Positions 9,700-18,401 of a DNA stretch of 64,000 nt are shown one piece after another. The DNA is from Bifidobacterium animalis subsp. animalis ATCC 25527 (GTDB taxonomy: Bacteria; Actinomycetota; Actinomycetes; Actinomycetales; Bifidobacteriaceae): the NCBI RefSeq assembly GCF_000260715.1, contig NC_017834.1:1736001-1800000 (forward strand), given 5' to 3'. Made by a program: the position numbers and the translations under genes. Under the pieces are notes generated by a model. It saw only the letters and a list, made by a program, of their open reading frames with translations. It was not told the DNA's origin and did not search any database. Within the stretch, counting starts at the first letter, position 1, and each line of letters opens with the position of its first letter.

Positions 9700-12345
9700 T
9701 CAGATCAGGCGACGCTTGCGCCAGATGGCGGCTCCGCCCGCGGCTAGGAGCGCAAGGGCGCCCAGTCCGCCGCCGATGGCCAGCCAGAGCATCGGGGTCG
9801 CCCCGCCCTCACCGGTCAACGGCAGGTTGGACACCGCGACCCAGGTGTTGGTGAAGTCCACGATGGCCGGGGTGGCGGTCGCGATCCACTTGTTCTGCGT
9901 CGTGTCGTACTTGACGGTGACGGTCACAGTCTTCACGGACTTGTCATAGTTCCAGCCCGCCGGCGGATTGTCGGCGTCGTTCTCCTTGACCTGCAGCTTG
10001 TAGGTCGCGGTCTCGGTCTTGGAGGACGGAACCGCGAACTCGAGCGCGTCAGCGAACGTCGCTTCCTTCGGCTCACCGTTCGTGAACGGATCTGTGATCT
10101 GCAGCGTCGAGGACGTCTGACCCGTGTTCGGCCACTTCACGTCTCCGGCGTTGTCGTCGGTGGCGGTCATGGTGAAAGCGAAGTCCTGATCGGTGTCGGT
10201 GCCGTTCACGGTCTTCTTCACGCCGATGGTGTTGGCGTCAAGCGTGCCGATGGCGTTCTGGTTGACGAACGCCATCGGCATCTTGTTCGCCTGAGGATCG
10301 CCCGTGGTGTCGTTCGCCTCATCTCCGTGAGTCTGCTGAACGGCGACGGCAGCCTTCAAGCTACGAGACGCGGCATCACGCGTAACCGTGACGGTCACCT
10401 TATAGGCGGCATGCGAGTACTGGTAGGAGCCATCCCCCGCAGTCTCCGTCACCGTATAGGTGTATGTACCAATCTGCGAATAGATGATCTTGCCAAAGTT
10501 GCCGGTCTGTTCGTTGCCCGTCTTCGGCTTCGCAAGAGTGATTGCGGCTTCACCGTTCTGCGCGTTTTCCGGCATTGGGGCATCGCCGTCGGCCTTCAAG
10601 GTGAACTGGAACGTATCGTTCCCACCCCAGCCCTTGCTGCCTTCGACCGTCTTCTTCACCTGCAAGAAATTGTTCGTATCACCGATGGTCGCATCGGCGA
10701 AATCCGTCTCAATGACGGGGTGCAGGAAGTCGACCGGTTCATGTGGCTCACAACCCTGCGGCACGTTGTTGACGGTGGTGCATTCCTGGTAAGAGAAGGA
10801 AGCCTTCTTATTGGAGAAGAAGCCGCTGGTCGGGGTACCTTCGGTCGTCGAGTTATTCGGATACCTCCCGTTGGCGGCGTAATAATCAAACGCGGCTTGG
10901 GAAGGCTGAATACCGTACTGGACGGTGTAGGTGACGCCATTGCTCAGCACGAAGTCGTCAGCGAATGTGACGGTCAGGGTATTGTCTTTGAACGTGATGC
11001 TCTTGATCGAAGTAGGAGCGACCTCAGCGTTGGTATCACTACGAATGACTGTGACGCCTTCAATCACATTCCCCTCCGCATCCGTTTTGATGCCGACGGG
11101 CTCGACCCACTCCGAAATGGTGTCGGTGATGACGAGGCTGCTCGCGGCCTTATCGGTCGTGGTGGTGATGATCGTGGCCAGATCTTTGAACACCTGCGTC
11201 AGGCTGGCGATATTCGTCTTGGGAAATACGCGCACGGTCTGATCAACGGCCTTGACGGCATCCTCACGTGCAGTCAAAGCTTCCAGCGACGAAACCCATC
11301 CTTCCCAATGAGAGCTTTGAGCAGACGTGGTATAACCCGTTCTTGTGACGCATACTGGGATGATGATCCCCTTATATTCCGTACACGTAGCCGAAACGCT
11401 ATCAACAGCCGGGTTCACTCGTGCATTATCCGTCATATCAACACCGACATTGAGGATGTTCCATCCAGCTCTGACCAGAGCCTGACCATGGGTGACCGAG
11501 TTATTGTAAACAGTGGGAGCATCGCCACCGAAGCCCTGAGTCTGCCCAGGATCGCCATCCGTCAGGAACACAACGTACTTCTGTGCTCCCTCACGTGCCG
11601 TCACGTTAGTCGCAGCAGCGAGACCATCATCCCACTGCGTGCCACCGTTAGCCCGAAGATCTTTAATCTTTTCATTGAAGGCGGTTTTTTGACTGTTGCT
11701 ATAGGTGCCAAGATTATGGGCATCCGAAGCATAGGTAATAATCGTCGCCTGAGTATCCAGATTATCGGTGAACAAGGCATCGGAAAGACCATCCGTATCG
11801 GTAATGGCGTTCTTCATGGTCTGAAGTCGATTGTTGTCAGCCATGCTTCCCGAGGTGTCGAGTACGAGGACGACGTCGAGTTTCGGCTTCTTGCCAGTTT
11901 CGGTCACCGAAGAGGTCTTGCCGGTCACGCCCAGATTCAGCGTGTACTGGTTATCCTTCTTGGTGACGGTCTTGGAATGTTCGAGATCGCCAAGGCCTCC
12001 CGTAGTGTCGTTGGCGTCTCCGGCGGCCAGAACCGTCGGAGCATCCGCCGTCACAGCTTCAGGCTGCGCATCGGCTTCCGCCGCATCCATCGCCTCGGCT
12101 TCCGGCTGCGCATCCACGGTGGCGTCCTCGGTGGGCTGGGCCTCCGGGGTGGCTTCCACGGTGGTCGTGGCGTCTTTGGCCGGCTGCTGGTCGTCGGCGT
12201 AGGCGGACATGCTCACGCCGGCCATGCCGACGCTCATCGCGACGGCGCAAAACGTGGCGACGAGTTTGCGCACCGGCGTCCGGCCGTTCCTTTCTTCATC
12301 GGCTTGCGCGACATGGCGCGCAAGAAGGCGTTTTGGTCCCCTCAT
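9700..12345 (-). CDS. pilus tip protein with VWA domain, LPLTG-anchored
   Basis: 881 aa from ATG 12345, preceded by GGAGGGG nine bases upstream. An unusually long signal region (about 1-50, ending SAYA) is followed by an Ala/Glu/Pro repeat-like stalk, then a von Willebrand A domain whose MIDAS motif is DTSGS (163-167), the hallmark of pilus tip adhesins that bind host ligands with a metal ion. The C-terminal half holds at least two FctA/Cna-type modules (NTFLQVKKTVEG-like and IGVKKTVNGTDTDQDFAFTM). The anchor is LPLTG (841-845), then a helix and RKRRLI. Upstream lies a G9 tract on the coding strand (12559-12567). Confidence 0.92.
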   Translation of the reverse strand: MRGPKRLLARHVAQADEERNGRTPVRKLVATFCAVAMSVGMAGVSMSAYADDQQPAKDATTTVEATPEAQPTEDATVDAQPEAEAMDAAEADAQPEAVTADAPTVLAAGDANDTTGGLGDLEHSKTVTKKDNQYTLNLGVTGKTSSVTETGKKPKLDVVLVLDTSGSMADNNRLQTMKNAITDTDGLSDALFTDNLDTQATIITYASDAHNLGTYSNSQKTAFNEKIKDLRANGGTQWDDGLAAATNVTAREGAQKYVVFLTDGDPGQTQGFGGDAPTVYNNSVTHGQALVRAGWNILNVGVDMTDNARVNPAVDSVSATCTEYKGIIIPVCVTRTGYTTSAQSSHWEGWVSSLEALTAREDAVKAVDQTVRVFPKTNIASLTQVFKDLATIITTTTDKAASSLVITDTISEWVEPVGIKTDAEGNVIEGVTVIRSDTNAEVAPTSIKSITFKDNTLTVTFADDFVLSNGVTYTVQYGIQPSQAAFDYYAANGRYPNNSTTEGTPTSGFFSNKKASFSYQECTTVNNVPQGCEPHEPVDFLHPVIETDFADATIGDTNNFLQVKKTVEGSKGWGGNDTFQFTLKADGDAPMPENAQNGEAAITLAKPKTGNEQTGNFGKIIYSQIGTYTYTVTETAGDGSYQYSHAAYKVTVTVTRDAASRSLKAAVAVQQTHGDEANDTTGDPQANKMPMAFVNQNAIGTLDANTIGVKKTVNGTDTDQDFAFTMTATDDNAGDVKWPNTGQTSSTLQITDPFTNGEPKEATFADALEFAVPSSKTETATYKLQVKENDADNPPAGWNYDKSVKTVTVTVKYDTTQNKWIATATPAIVDFTNTWVAVSNLPLTGEGGATPMLWLAIGGGLGALALLAAGGAAIWRKRRLI

Positions 12346-12731
12346 GAGTGTGTTCCCCTCCGAATCTCTCCAATTTGGCATAGAAAAATCGCTCTTTCCC
12401 CGAGCCTACAAGAGCGAAAATCGATTTTCTACACTCCAGAATAGGGAGCGATTTCACCCTCCATATACCGACAAGACTTTGCTTGAAGCCAAAGTCATAC
12501 CCTCGAAGTATCCCCTTCATCGCACTGTGAATTTTTTGTGACGGAAAATACAAACATGCCCCCCCCCGCAAATCGAGCCCATCTGACCATGGTGTTCCCA
12601 ACGACGCCAAGGGTCCTGTCGCATAATCCCACAATACGGACACGGCCCGCCGGGAATCCCCCGACGGGCCGTCATTATCCGCATCTTCGCGCGTGTAATT
12701 ACCTATGCATTATTCCGCTTCCGCACGCGCA
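12346..12731 (-). promoter_or_regulatory. upstream region of the pilin genes, with G9 tract, hairpin and palindrome
   Basis: 386 bp without a gene. On the minus strand it reads: the sortase terminator (12642-12672), a run of nine G (12559-12567), an A/T-rich stretch, a 14-bp palindrome GAAAATCGATTTTC (12416-12429), and a hairpin of ATCGCTCTT with AAGAGCGA (12388-12418) before the tip gene's ribosome binding site. In the tip gene's frame a stop codon at 12408..12406 excludes a fusion of any ORF across the G run to the tip gene, so the tract can only act on transcription or the leader. Confidence 0.6.
12642..12672 (-). terminator. terminator after the sortase gene
   Basis: ACGGCCCG (12642-12649) pairs with CGGGCCGT (12665-12672), with extra pairing of CGGG and CCCC inside. 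It is 60 bp past the sortase stop and suggests sortase and pilins are not on one simple transcript. Confidence 0.7.
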
Positions 12732-13742
12732 TTATCTTGCGCTTGCATGCCGCATGCGCATCGGGCGTCCGCGTCGCTTCGAGGTCAGCGCGCACAGCAG
12801 CAGGCCGAGCAGCAGCGTCGCGATCGCGGCGAGGACACCCCATGTGCGCCCGTCATGCACCTCGGTCGGATTCGGCGCCGGGTAGGGGATCGAGACGCGG
12901 TGCCCGGAGACGAGCAGACGCTGCGTGTTCACGCCGTAGGGCGTGCACGTCATGAGCGTGACGCGGTCCTCGCCGGGCACGACGTGCAGCTGCGAGGTGT
13001 CGTCCGGGTCGATCACCGTGATGCGGTCGACCATGTACCCCAGCTTCTCCCCCATCACGTCGATATAGAAGTAGTCGCCGTCCTTCATCTCGTCGAGGCG
13101 CGTGAACATCGGCGCGGCCACGAGACCGCGGTGCCCCGTGATCACCGACAGCGTCGAATCGCCGCCCACCGGCAGGCTCGAGCCGTACAGATGCCCGGCG
13201 CCCGAGGCGAGCGCCTGTTCCGAGGTGCCGTGGTGGATCGGCAGGTCCACGCTGATCTTCGGGATGATGATCGAGCCCATGACGCCGCCGCCCGTGTCGA
13301 GCAGCGACTGGTACTCCTCGTCCTGGCTCGCGGCGGACGCGTCCTTGTCCGTGACGTGCGAGCTGCCGGCCACGCTCGCGAAGGGGTCGACGGCCTCGCC
13401 CAGGATCGGCTGGCCGCTCGCGGCGAGGCGCTCGTTGTACGCGTGGGCGTCCTTGAGGCGGTTCTCCGCCTGCGGGTAGGGCCAGCCGAGCACGCGCCGT
13501 TCGACCGCGCGGCTTTGCGAGGACAGGCCGCGCGCCGTGTTCCATTGGAGCACGAAAGGCGTGGCGCCGACGACGACGGCCGCGGTGATGAGCACGACCG
13601 TGAGCACGCGCATCGCGATCATGCGCCGGCGCAGCGAACGGCGCAGGCGCACGACGTCCTCGATGTCCGTCGCCTCCCGGAAGGTCGGCGGCGTCCACGG
13701 GCCCTGCGGCTCCTGCGTGATGGTCCTACGGTTCCTGCGCAT
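12732..13742 (-). CDS. srtC: class C sortase (pilus polymerase)
   Basis: 336 aa from ATG 13742, with GAGG six bases upstream. It is a membrane transpeptidase that cuts LPxTG and joins pilins. An N-terminal helix (about 38-64) follows a basic stretch; a C-terminal helix (WGVLAAIATLLLGLLLCAL) is typical of class C. Catalytic residues are visible: His in VITGHRG, Cys in TLMTCTPYGVNT and Arg in LLVSGHR. The lid region before the catalytic barrel includes DTGGGVMGSIIIPKISVDLPI. It precedes the two pilin genes on the same strand, the reverse of the frequent pilin-then-sortase order. Confidence 0.93.
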   Translation of the reverse strand: MRRNRRTITQEPQGPWTPPTFREATDIEDVVRLRRSLRRRMIAMRVLTVVLITAAVVVGATPFVLQWNTARGLSSQSRAVERRVLGWPYPQAENRLKDAHAYNERLAASGQPILGEAVDPFASVAGSSHVTDKDASAASQDEEYQSLLDTGGGVMGSIIIPKISVDLPIHHGTSEQALASGAGHLYGSSLPVGGDSTLSVITGHRGLVAAPMFTRLDEMKDGDYFYIDVMGEKLGYMVDRITVIDPDDTSQLHVVPGEDRVTLMTCTPYGVNTQRLLVSGHRVSIPYPAPNPTEVHDGRTWGVLAAIATLLLGLLLCALTSKRRGRPMRMRHASAR

Positions 13743-13962
13743 GCTCGTCCTCACCCCGATGATTGCGGTCCCCATTGTCGTGTGCGACACGACGAAAAAA
13801 CGTCCGCGGGGCGCGCAGATGGGCGACCCTCGCCATGGCGAGCTTACCAGCCGGGGGGCCGAGCGCAAGCGCTCCATCCCCTCGAGGGGATGGAATCCGC
13901 ACGAAATCGCCATACGCCGCGACGCGCCCCCATCGCGCGCACGGGACGAGCCGGACGCGGGG

Positions 13963-14808
13963 TCAGACGAAGTCGCGCGGACCGAAGATCGCGGTGCCGA
14001 TGCGCACGATCGTCGCGCCCTCGTCGATCGCGAGCGCCATGTCGCCGCTCATGCCCATCGACAGTTCGCGGCACGAGGCGGTGCCTTCGGCGCCGGAGTC
14101 GCGCACGCGGTCGCGCATGTCGCGCAGATGCGCGAAGCCGGCGCGGATGCGGCGTTCGTCGTCGACATGCGCGCCGACGGTCATGAGCCCCTGCAGTTCG
14201 AGCCCCTCGAGTGAGGCGAGTTCGAGGGCCAGTTCGAAGGCCTCGTCGGGCGCGCAGCCGGATTTCGTCTCCTCGCCGGATTCGTTGACCTCGAGGAGCA
14301 CGCCGACGGCGCGTCCGCGCGCGGCAGCGCGGCGGGCGATCTTCTCTCCGAGGGCGAGCGCGTCGACGGATTCGATCGTGTTCACGTCGGGCAGCATCTT
14401 GCCGATCTTGTTGCTCTGCAGCTGGCCGATGAGATGCACGGGCAGGCGCGTGAGGGCCTCGGGGTCGTCGGTCTGCGCGAGGCTTTCGACGGTTTCGACG
14501 TCGCTCGCGCCGAGCACGACGCCGCGTTGGGCGCATGCGTAGCGCAGGCCGTCGATTTTGGCGACGATCTCCTGGGGGCGGTTCTCGCCGATCATGGGCA
14601 CGCCGGCGTCGATCGCGGCCATGATCTCGCCCACGTCGCGCGTCTTCGTGGCGGCCAGAAGCGTGACGGATCCCTCCTGGCGTCCGCTCGCCGCCTCCTG
14701 GGCGGCGATGCGGTCGAGCACGCGGTGCACGTTGTCCGCGATGTCACGGGCGCGCCCCTCCTCGATCGTCTCGTTCGCCAGGTCCTTGTGGTCCATGTAC
14801 GCGGTCAT
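13963..14808 (-). CDS. YggS/PROSC-family PLP-binding protein
   Basis: 281 aa from ATG 14808 (AAAGGTGG upstream); a GTG four codons earlier is also possible. It is a single-domain PLP barrel like the N-domain of alanine racemase. The PLP lysine is in TLLAATKTR, then IGENRPQE, HLIGQLQSNK, GLMTVGAH and the phosphate-binding SMGMSGDMALAIDEGATIVRIGTAIFG at the end. The family balances free PLP and affects amino and keto acid pools rather than catalysing a known reaction. The N-terminal ~45 residues (DHKDLANETIEEGRARDIADN) extend beyond the E. coli protein. In many Gram-positives the gene sits by ftsZ/sepF; here it does not. Confidence 0.92.
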   Translation of the reverse strand: MTAYMDHKDLANETIEEGRARDIADNVHRVLDRIAAQEAASGRQEGSVTLLAATKTRDVGEIMAAIDAGVPMIGENRPQEIVAKIDGLRYACAQRGVVLGASDVETVESLAQTDDPEALTRLPVHLIGQLQSNKIGKMLPDVNTIESVDALALGEKIARRAAARGRAVGVLLEVNESGEETKSGCAPDEAFELALELASLEGLELQGLMTVGAHVDDERRIRAGFAHLRDMRDRVRDSGAEGTASCRELSMGMSGDMALAIDEGATIVRIGTAIFGPRDFV

Positions 14809-14968
14809 GACGGATCCCACCTTTCCACTTCCTCACCTATGGGCTTACGATACCGCACGGCGCGCCACGCGTCACATATGTCGCACGATGCGGCCCCACT
14901 CCATAGAAATCGGACGTATGAGCGACCGATTTCTATGCATTTCTATGCAGGAGAGGGAGGAACTCGGG

Positions 14969-16054
14969 CTAGAGGCGCAGGAGGAGGGAGGGCAGGTCGT
15001 CGGGCACGCGCACGTCGGCGCGGCCCTCGGACCGGTCGTCGTCCCCGACGCGGCCGCCGGCCCCGTCGATCCCGTCGGCGTCGCTCCGAGCGTCGGTCGC
15101 GTCGACGTGGGCGCGCACGGCGTCCCACGAGAAGAGCGCGAGCGCGTCGGCGGCCTCCATCGCCTGCGGATGGCCGGTCAGGCCGAGCGCCCAAGCGCAG
15201 TAGCCGATGATTTGCTCGGGGCGAACGCCTTGCGCGCGCAGCGCGCCCAGATCGGGCGCATGTTCGCGCTTGGCGAGACGCACGCCGGCGGCGTCGTCGA
15301 GGAGGGGCAGATGCGCATAGGCGGGGCGCGCGGCCGGGCGATTCCGGTCGGCGAGCCCCATGTCGAGCAGGAGGGCGCGCACGTGTTCCTGCAGCGCGGT
15401 CGAGCGCAGCAGGTCGCGGCCGCGCACGATGTCGTCCACGCCCATGAGCAGGTCGTCGACGGTGACGACGAACTGGTAGGCGAACAGCCCGTCGGAGCGG
15501 CGCATGACGACGTCGCCCAGGTCGGCGCCCAGGTCGAAGCGCCGTGGACCGTACACGCGGTCCGTGAAGGACACGAGGCCGTCGGGCGCGCCGGCGGGGG
15601 GCACGGCGAAACGCCACGAATGGCGGGCGCCGTCGGTCAGACGCCGGGCGACCCCGTCCGGGTCGGACCGCCCGAGCCGGCGGCATGCGCCGGGGTAGAC
15701 GATGAAGCGGTCGCCCTCCTGCGGGGCGCTTGCGGCGCGGATCTCGGCGCGCGAGCAGAAGCACGGGTACAGCGGGCCCGCCGGCATGTCGCGCAGGCGC
15801 GCGAAGACCTCCTCGTACAGATCGAGCCGCTGCGACTGGCGGACGGGTTCACCGTCCCAGTCGAGGCCGAGCCACGCCAGGTCGTCCATGATCCAACGGT
15901 CCGCGTCCGGCACGGCGCGCGGGGCGTCGATGTCCTCGATGCGCAGCGCGATCGATTCGCCGGCGACGCGGGCGGACAGCCAGGCGGCGAGCATCGCGAA
16001 CGCGTTGCCCATGTGCATGCGCCCCGAGGGGGTGGGCGCGAATCGACCGGTCAT
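14969..16054 (-). CDS. gluQ: glutamyl-Q tRNA(Asp) synthetase
   Basis: 361 aa from ATG 16054 ([17 protein letters not shown]). It is a short class I glutamyl-tRNA synthetase paralogue that lacks the anticodon-binding domain and puts Glu on queuosine of tRNA(Asp). HIGH region at [13 protein letters not shown] (residues 6-18), zinc ligands in [10 protein letters not shown] and YPGACRR, and a KMSKS-like loop RLAKREHA. The C-terminal ~60 residues are an acidic, low-complexity tail (rich in Asp, Arg and Gly) not found in the E. coli enzyme. The DNA is very GC-rich. AGGAAG precedes the start. Confidence 0.9.
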   Translation of the reverse strand: MTGRFAPTPSGRMHMGNAFAMLAAWLSARVAGESIALRIEDIDAPRAVPDADRWIMDDLAWLGLDWDGEPVRQSQRLDLYEEVFARLRDMPAGPLYPCFCSRAEIRAASAPQEGDRFIVYPGACRRLGRSDPDGVARRLTDGARHSWRFAVPPAGAPDGLVSFTDRVYGPRRFDLGADLGDVVMRRSDGLFAYQFVVTVDDLLMGVDDIVRGRDLLRSTALQEHVRALLLDMGLADRNRPAARPAYAHLPLLDDAAGVRLAKREHAPDLGALRAQGVRPEQIIGYCAWALGLTGHPQAMEAADALALFSWDAVRAHVDATDARSDADGIDGAGGRVGDDDRSEGRADVRVPDDLPSLLLRL

Positions 16055-16092
16055 ATACAGTCTTCCTTCGTCATGCGTGCGTCGTGTCGTGC

Positions 16093-16173
16093 TTACAGCA
16101 GGGCGCCCTCGAAGGTCGTCCACAGTTCGGAATCCAAGGGCCAGGGGTTGACCGTGCAGCCGTCAAGGAACAT
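16093..16173 (-). CDS. candidate 26-aa leader peptide upstream of gluQ
   Basis: A short frame begins [16 protein letters not shown] and ends at a TAA at 16095..16093, 38 bp before gluQ. CAGGAG lies six bases upstream of its ATG at 16173. It contains two Trp and one Cys, and its codon use looks ordinary. It could be a translated leader controlling gluQ, a small protein, or chance. No attenuator is obvious between it and gluQ. Confidence 0.35.
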   Translation of the reverse strand: MFLDGCTVNPWPLDSELWTTFEGALL

Positions 16174-16305
16174 CGACTGCTCCTGCATGAGCGGGGCGGG
16201 GCGGCGCGGACCGCGGCACGCGGGTGGAACGGAGCGCGTCGCGGCGCGGGCGATCCGGTCGGCGCGGACGGCGGCCCGTCCGCTCCCCCGCCCCGAAACG
16301 CGACA

Positions 16306-16330
16306 ATCCCCGGCGGGCGAGGCCGGGGAT
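16306..16330 (-). terminator. terminator after the glycerol facilitator gene
   Basis: ATCCCCGGC (16306-16314), a 7-base loop and GCCGGGGAT (16322-16330), 27 bp past the stop of the aquaporin gene. Confidence 0.75.
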
Positions 16331-16357
16331 CGTCGGTCAATGGTCGACCGGCGTCGG

Positions 16358-17092
16358 TCAGATGGCGAACAGCACGTGGAAGAGCCAGCAGCCGATGATG
16401 CCGCCGATGATCGGCGCGACGACTGGGATCCACGCCTCGTTCCAACGGGAGGAACCCTTGTGCGGGATCGGCAGGATCGAATGCAGCACGCGCGGCATCA
16501 GGTCGCGGGCCGGGTTGAGGCCGGGGCCAGTCGGGCCGCCCATCGAGCAGACGAGGCCCCACACAATGAAGCCGACGACGATCGAGGCAGAGGCATAGTC
16601 CTGGCTGCCCCACTGCAGCTCAAGGCAGCACAGGGCGCCGAGCACGAGAATCATCGTGCCGAAGAACTCGTTGATGAAGTAATTGCGACGCGTGGCCTGG
16701 GCGTCGGTGGTGCAGAACGTGGCGAGAATCGACTCGGCGTTCTCGGTCTCCTTGTAATGCGGGTAATAGCAGACGTACACGATGAGCTGGCCCACCGCGG
16801 CGCCGAGAATCTGCGCGATGATGTACGGCAGCACATTCGCCCATGGGAACATGCCATTGACCGCCTGCGCGATCGTCATCGCCGGGTTGATGTGCGCACC
16901 GGAGACGCCACCGAACATGAGCACCGGGAACATGACGCCGAAGCCGTAGCCCATGGCGATGTTCAGCCAGCCTGCGTTGTGGCCCTTCGTGTTCTTGAGC
17001 TCGACGTTCGCTACTGCGCCGTTGCCGAAGATCATGAGCACAGCGGTGCCCACGAATTCGGCGGCCAATTTGGTAAACAGTGAGTATTCCAC
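16358..17092 (-). CDS. glpF: aquaglyceroporin (glycerol uptake facilitator)
   Basis: 244 aa from GTG 17092, with AAGGA seven bases upstream. It is a MIP-family channel with six membrane helices and two half-helices ending in the NPA motifs GAHINPAMT and GLNPARDL. The Asp straight after NPAR marks glycerol-conducting members, and Gly-rich positions of the selectivity region (GGPTGPGLNPARD) agree. It should let glycerol and small polyols pass the membrane. No glpK or glpD is adjacent. The gene ends at a strong terminator. Confidence 0.9.
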   Translation of the reverse strand: MEYSLFTKLAAEFVGTAVLMIFGNGAVANVELKNTKGHNAGWLNIAMGYGFGVMFPVLMFGGVSGAHINPAMTIAQAVNGMFPWANVLPYIIAQILGAAVGQLIVYVCYYPHYKETENAESILATFCTTDAQATRRNYFINEFFGTMILVLGALCCLELQWGSQDYASASIVVGFIVWGLVCSMGGPTGPGLNPARDLMPRVLHSILPIPHKGSSRWNEAWIPVVAPIIGGIIGCWLFHVLFAI

Positions 17093-17197
17093 CGGGAAAT
17101 CCTTGTCTTCTTCTCTTGATTCCCACGGCGTCTGGCAAACACGTTGTGTCGTGGGCGAATTCAGTGTACGTCCAGCACTGGTCGAACGGCATGAAAA

Positions 17198-17233
17198 AAC
17201 GCGCGCATGTCCAGCGTGTGGAATGCGCGCGTT
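17198..17233 (-). terminator. strong intrinsic terminator
   Basis: AACGCGCGCAT (17198-17208) and ATGCGCGCGTT (17223-17233) form an 11-bp stem; on the minus strand it is followed by six T. It is 15 bp past the stop of the 119-aa membrane protein. Confidence 0.85.
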
Positions 17234-17247
17234 ATGCGGAACGCTAT

Positions 17248-17607
17248 TCAGTGCTCCTCGTTCGAGCGTGGGTCGCGAATCCAGCCCAATGAGACGAGAA
17301 TCAGCACGCCCGCCAACAGCAGATCAGACAGGCTCGTCGCCGCATCCTGGGGCATCGAGCCCAACTCGAACAGACCCACGCGAGCCGCAATGAGCACCCA
17401 TGCGAGCACATACACCACAATGGAGAGCGCCTTGAAGCCCTTCGCGCAGTACCGCAACACGTAGAAATATGCCGCAACCCACAATGCCAGAGCGCCCCAC
17501 AGCACCCACAGCCACACCTTGTCCATCTCGGGCAGGCCAATCATCACGCCGCCCAGCGCGATCACACCCAGCGCGAAGATGATCCATTCAGCCGCATACC
17601 GCTTCAT
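17248..17607 (-). CDS. small four-helix membrane protein of unknown function
   Basis: 119 aa. Four hydrophobic segments: IIFALGVIALGGVMIGL (9-25), VWLWVLWGALALWVAAYFYV (31-50), ALSIVVYVLAWVLIAARVGL (60-79) and LSDLLLAGVLILVSLGWI (93-110), with a short charged C-terminus RDPRSNEEH. No catalytic motif is seen. It is flanked by terminators and stands as a single gene between the aquaglyceroporin gene and the 35-aa gene. Similar small membrane proteins are common and uncharacterised in bifidobacteria. Confidence 0.75.
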   Translation of the reverse strand: MKRYAAEWIIFALGVIALGGVMIGLPEMDKVWLWVLWGALALWVAAYFYVLRYCAKGFKALSIVVYVLAWVLIAARVGLFELGSMPQDAATSLSDLLLAGVLILVSLGWIRDPRSNEEH

Positions 17608-17780
17608 GCCACTCCTTACCGTAATGTTCCACCGCTGTAACTCATGCCCATGCTAGCGGTCCCACTGCCGCACACCTTGCATTGTTTCCCCGCATATGGC
17701 CACTGGATTCGCCGGTCGTGGCATGCCATCGTATCGCGCAGACCATCGCGGGCGACTTCCTTGTACGCTCGCATTTGCCG

Positions 17781-17808
17781 CAAAAACAAAAACTCGCGAA
17801 TTCGCGAG
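17781..17808 (-). terminator. terminator of the 35-aa gene
   Basis: The 16-base perfect palindrome CTCGCGAATTCGCGAG (17793-17808) is followed on the minus strand by a T-rich run (TTTTTGTTTTTG). A second hairpin, CTGAGGTG with CACCTCAG (17832-17854), overlaps the stop codon of the small gene. Confidence 0.85.
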
Positions 17809-17850
17809 CTTCATTCAGATTCTCATCGCACCTGAGGTGCGTCATTCACC

Positions 17851-17958
17851 TCAGTAGTCCAGATTCCCATGATCGTTGGAATCCTGCTGCGCACCCTGCG
17901 CAGTTTCCATCATCAGCTTGTCAAGGGCAGTCGTCGTGGACTCCCATCTGTTGAACAT
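17851..17958 (-). CDS. 35-aa small protein with strong ribosome binding site and own terminator
   Basis: ATG at 17958, TGA at 17853..17851. Reads MFNRWESTTTALDKLMMETA then a Gln/Asp/Asn-rich end finishing NLDY. AAGGAGGA lies five to six bases upstream, the best ribosome binding site in this region, and a classic terminator follows 43 bp past the stop. There is no signal peptide or membrane helix; the N-terminal half could form an amphipathic helix. No neighbour hints at function. The combination of ribosome binding site, stop and terminator makes a real small gene likely. Confidence 0.6.
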   Translation of the reverse strand: MFNRWESTTTALDKLMMETAQGAQQDSNDHGNLDY

Positions 17959-18169
17959 GGCGATCCTCCTTTCCTCAGCTCCGACTCATGCGAGATGCCG
18001 GTAATACGTCAGAACCTCACATTTTGTCTGTTCGTTTTTCCCTTCACAATATACCCACATATGCGAATATTTTCTGCCCACAGCAAGCACTATGTGGACA
18101 CTGCGAATGGCGCCCGCCAACGACCCCAACCCATCGGGAGACGCACCGAACCGGCAGGAAAACGAAAGA
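17959..18169. other. intergenic, A/T-rich, probable promoter of the 35-aa gene
   Basis: About 210 bp with no coding sequence. On the minus strand it holds an A/T-rich stretch around 18040-18075 (with TATATT and CATATG hexamers) that is a plausible promoter for the small gene; I cannot fix the boxes. Confidence 0.35.
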
Positions 18170-18187
18170 CCCCAGCCGAAGCTGGGG
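18170..18187 (-). terminator. terminator after tRNA-Lys
   Basis: A 7-bp stem CCCCAGC / GCTGGGG. On the minus strand it encloses a UUCG-type tetraloop and is followed by a T-containing stretch; it lies 12 bp past the tRNA 3' end. Confidence 0.85.
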
Positions 18188-18199
18188 TTTTCATTGAGG

Positions 18200-18273
18200 T
18201 GCCCCCTCAGGGACTCGAACCCTGGACACTCTGATTAAGAGTCAGATGCTCTAACCAACTGAGCTAAAGGGGC
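18200..18273 (-). tRNA. tRNA-Lys (anticodon CTT)
   Basis: 74 nt. Acceptor GCCCCTT pairs with AGGGGGC, discriminator A; D-loop AGCTCAGTTGGTTAGAGC; anticodon loop CTCTTAA flanked by TCTGA/TCAGA; T-arm CAGGGTTCGAGTCCCTG. The CCA end is not encoded. A tetraloop terminator follows. Confidence 0.96.
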
Positions 18274-18401
18274 TTGGTTGCTCGAACCAAGAGATAAATA
18301 TACTCAGATTCACGGAAGATGCAAATCCCGGCGTGTCGCATTCTGCCGCCAACTGCCCAGTGCTTCCCGCTTGCGGCCATTCGGCGAGATAGAGTCGCCG
18401 G

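Noticed and set aside
12296..12643. Minus-strand frame crossing the G9 tract that slippage might fuse to the tip pilin
   Set aside because: In the tip gene's frame there is a stop at 12408..12406, between the tract and the tip start, so no slippage can join them.
12705..14186. 493-codon plus-strand frame
   Set aside because: Antisense to the class C sortase, which has all catalytic residues.
14558..17083. 841-codon open frame on the plus strand
   Set aside because: Antisense to yggS-type, gluQ and glpF genes, all well supported. High GC keeps the frame open.
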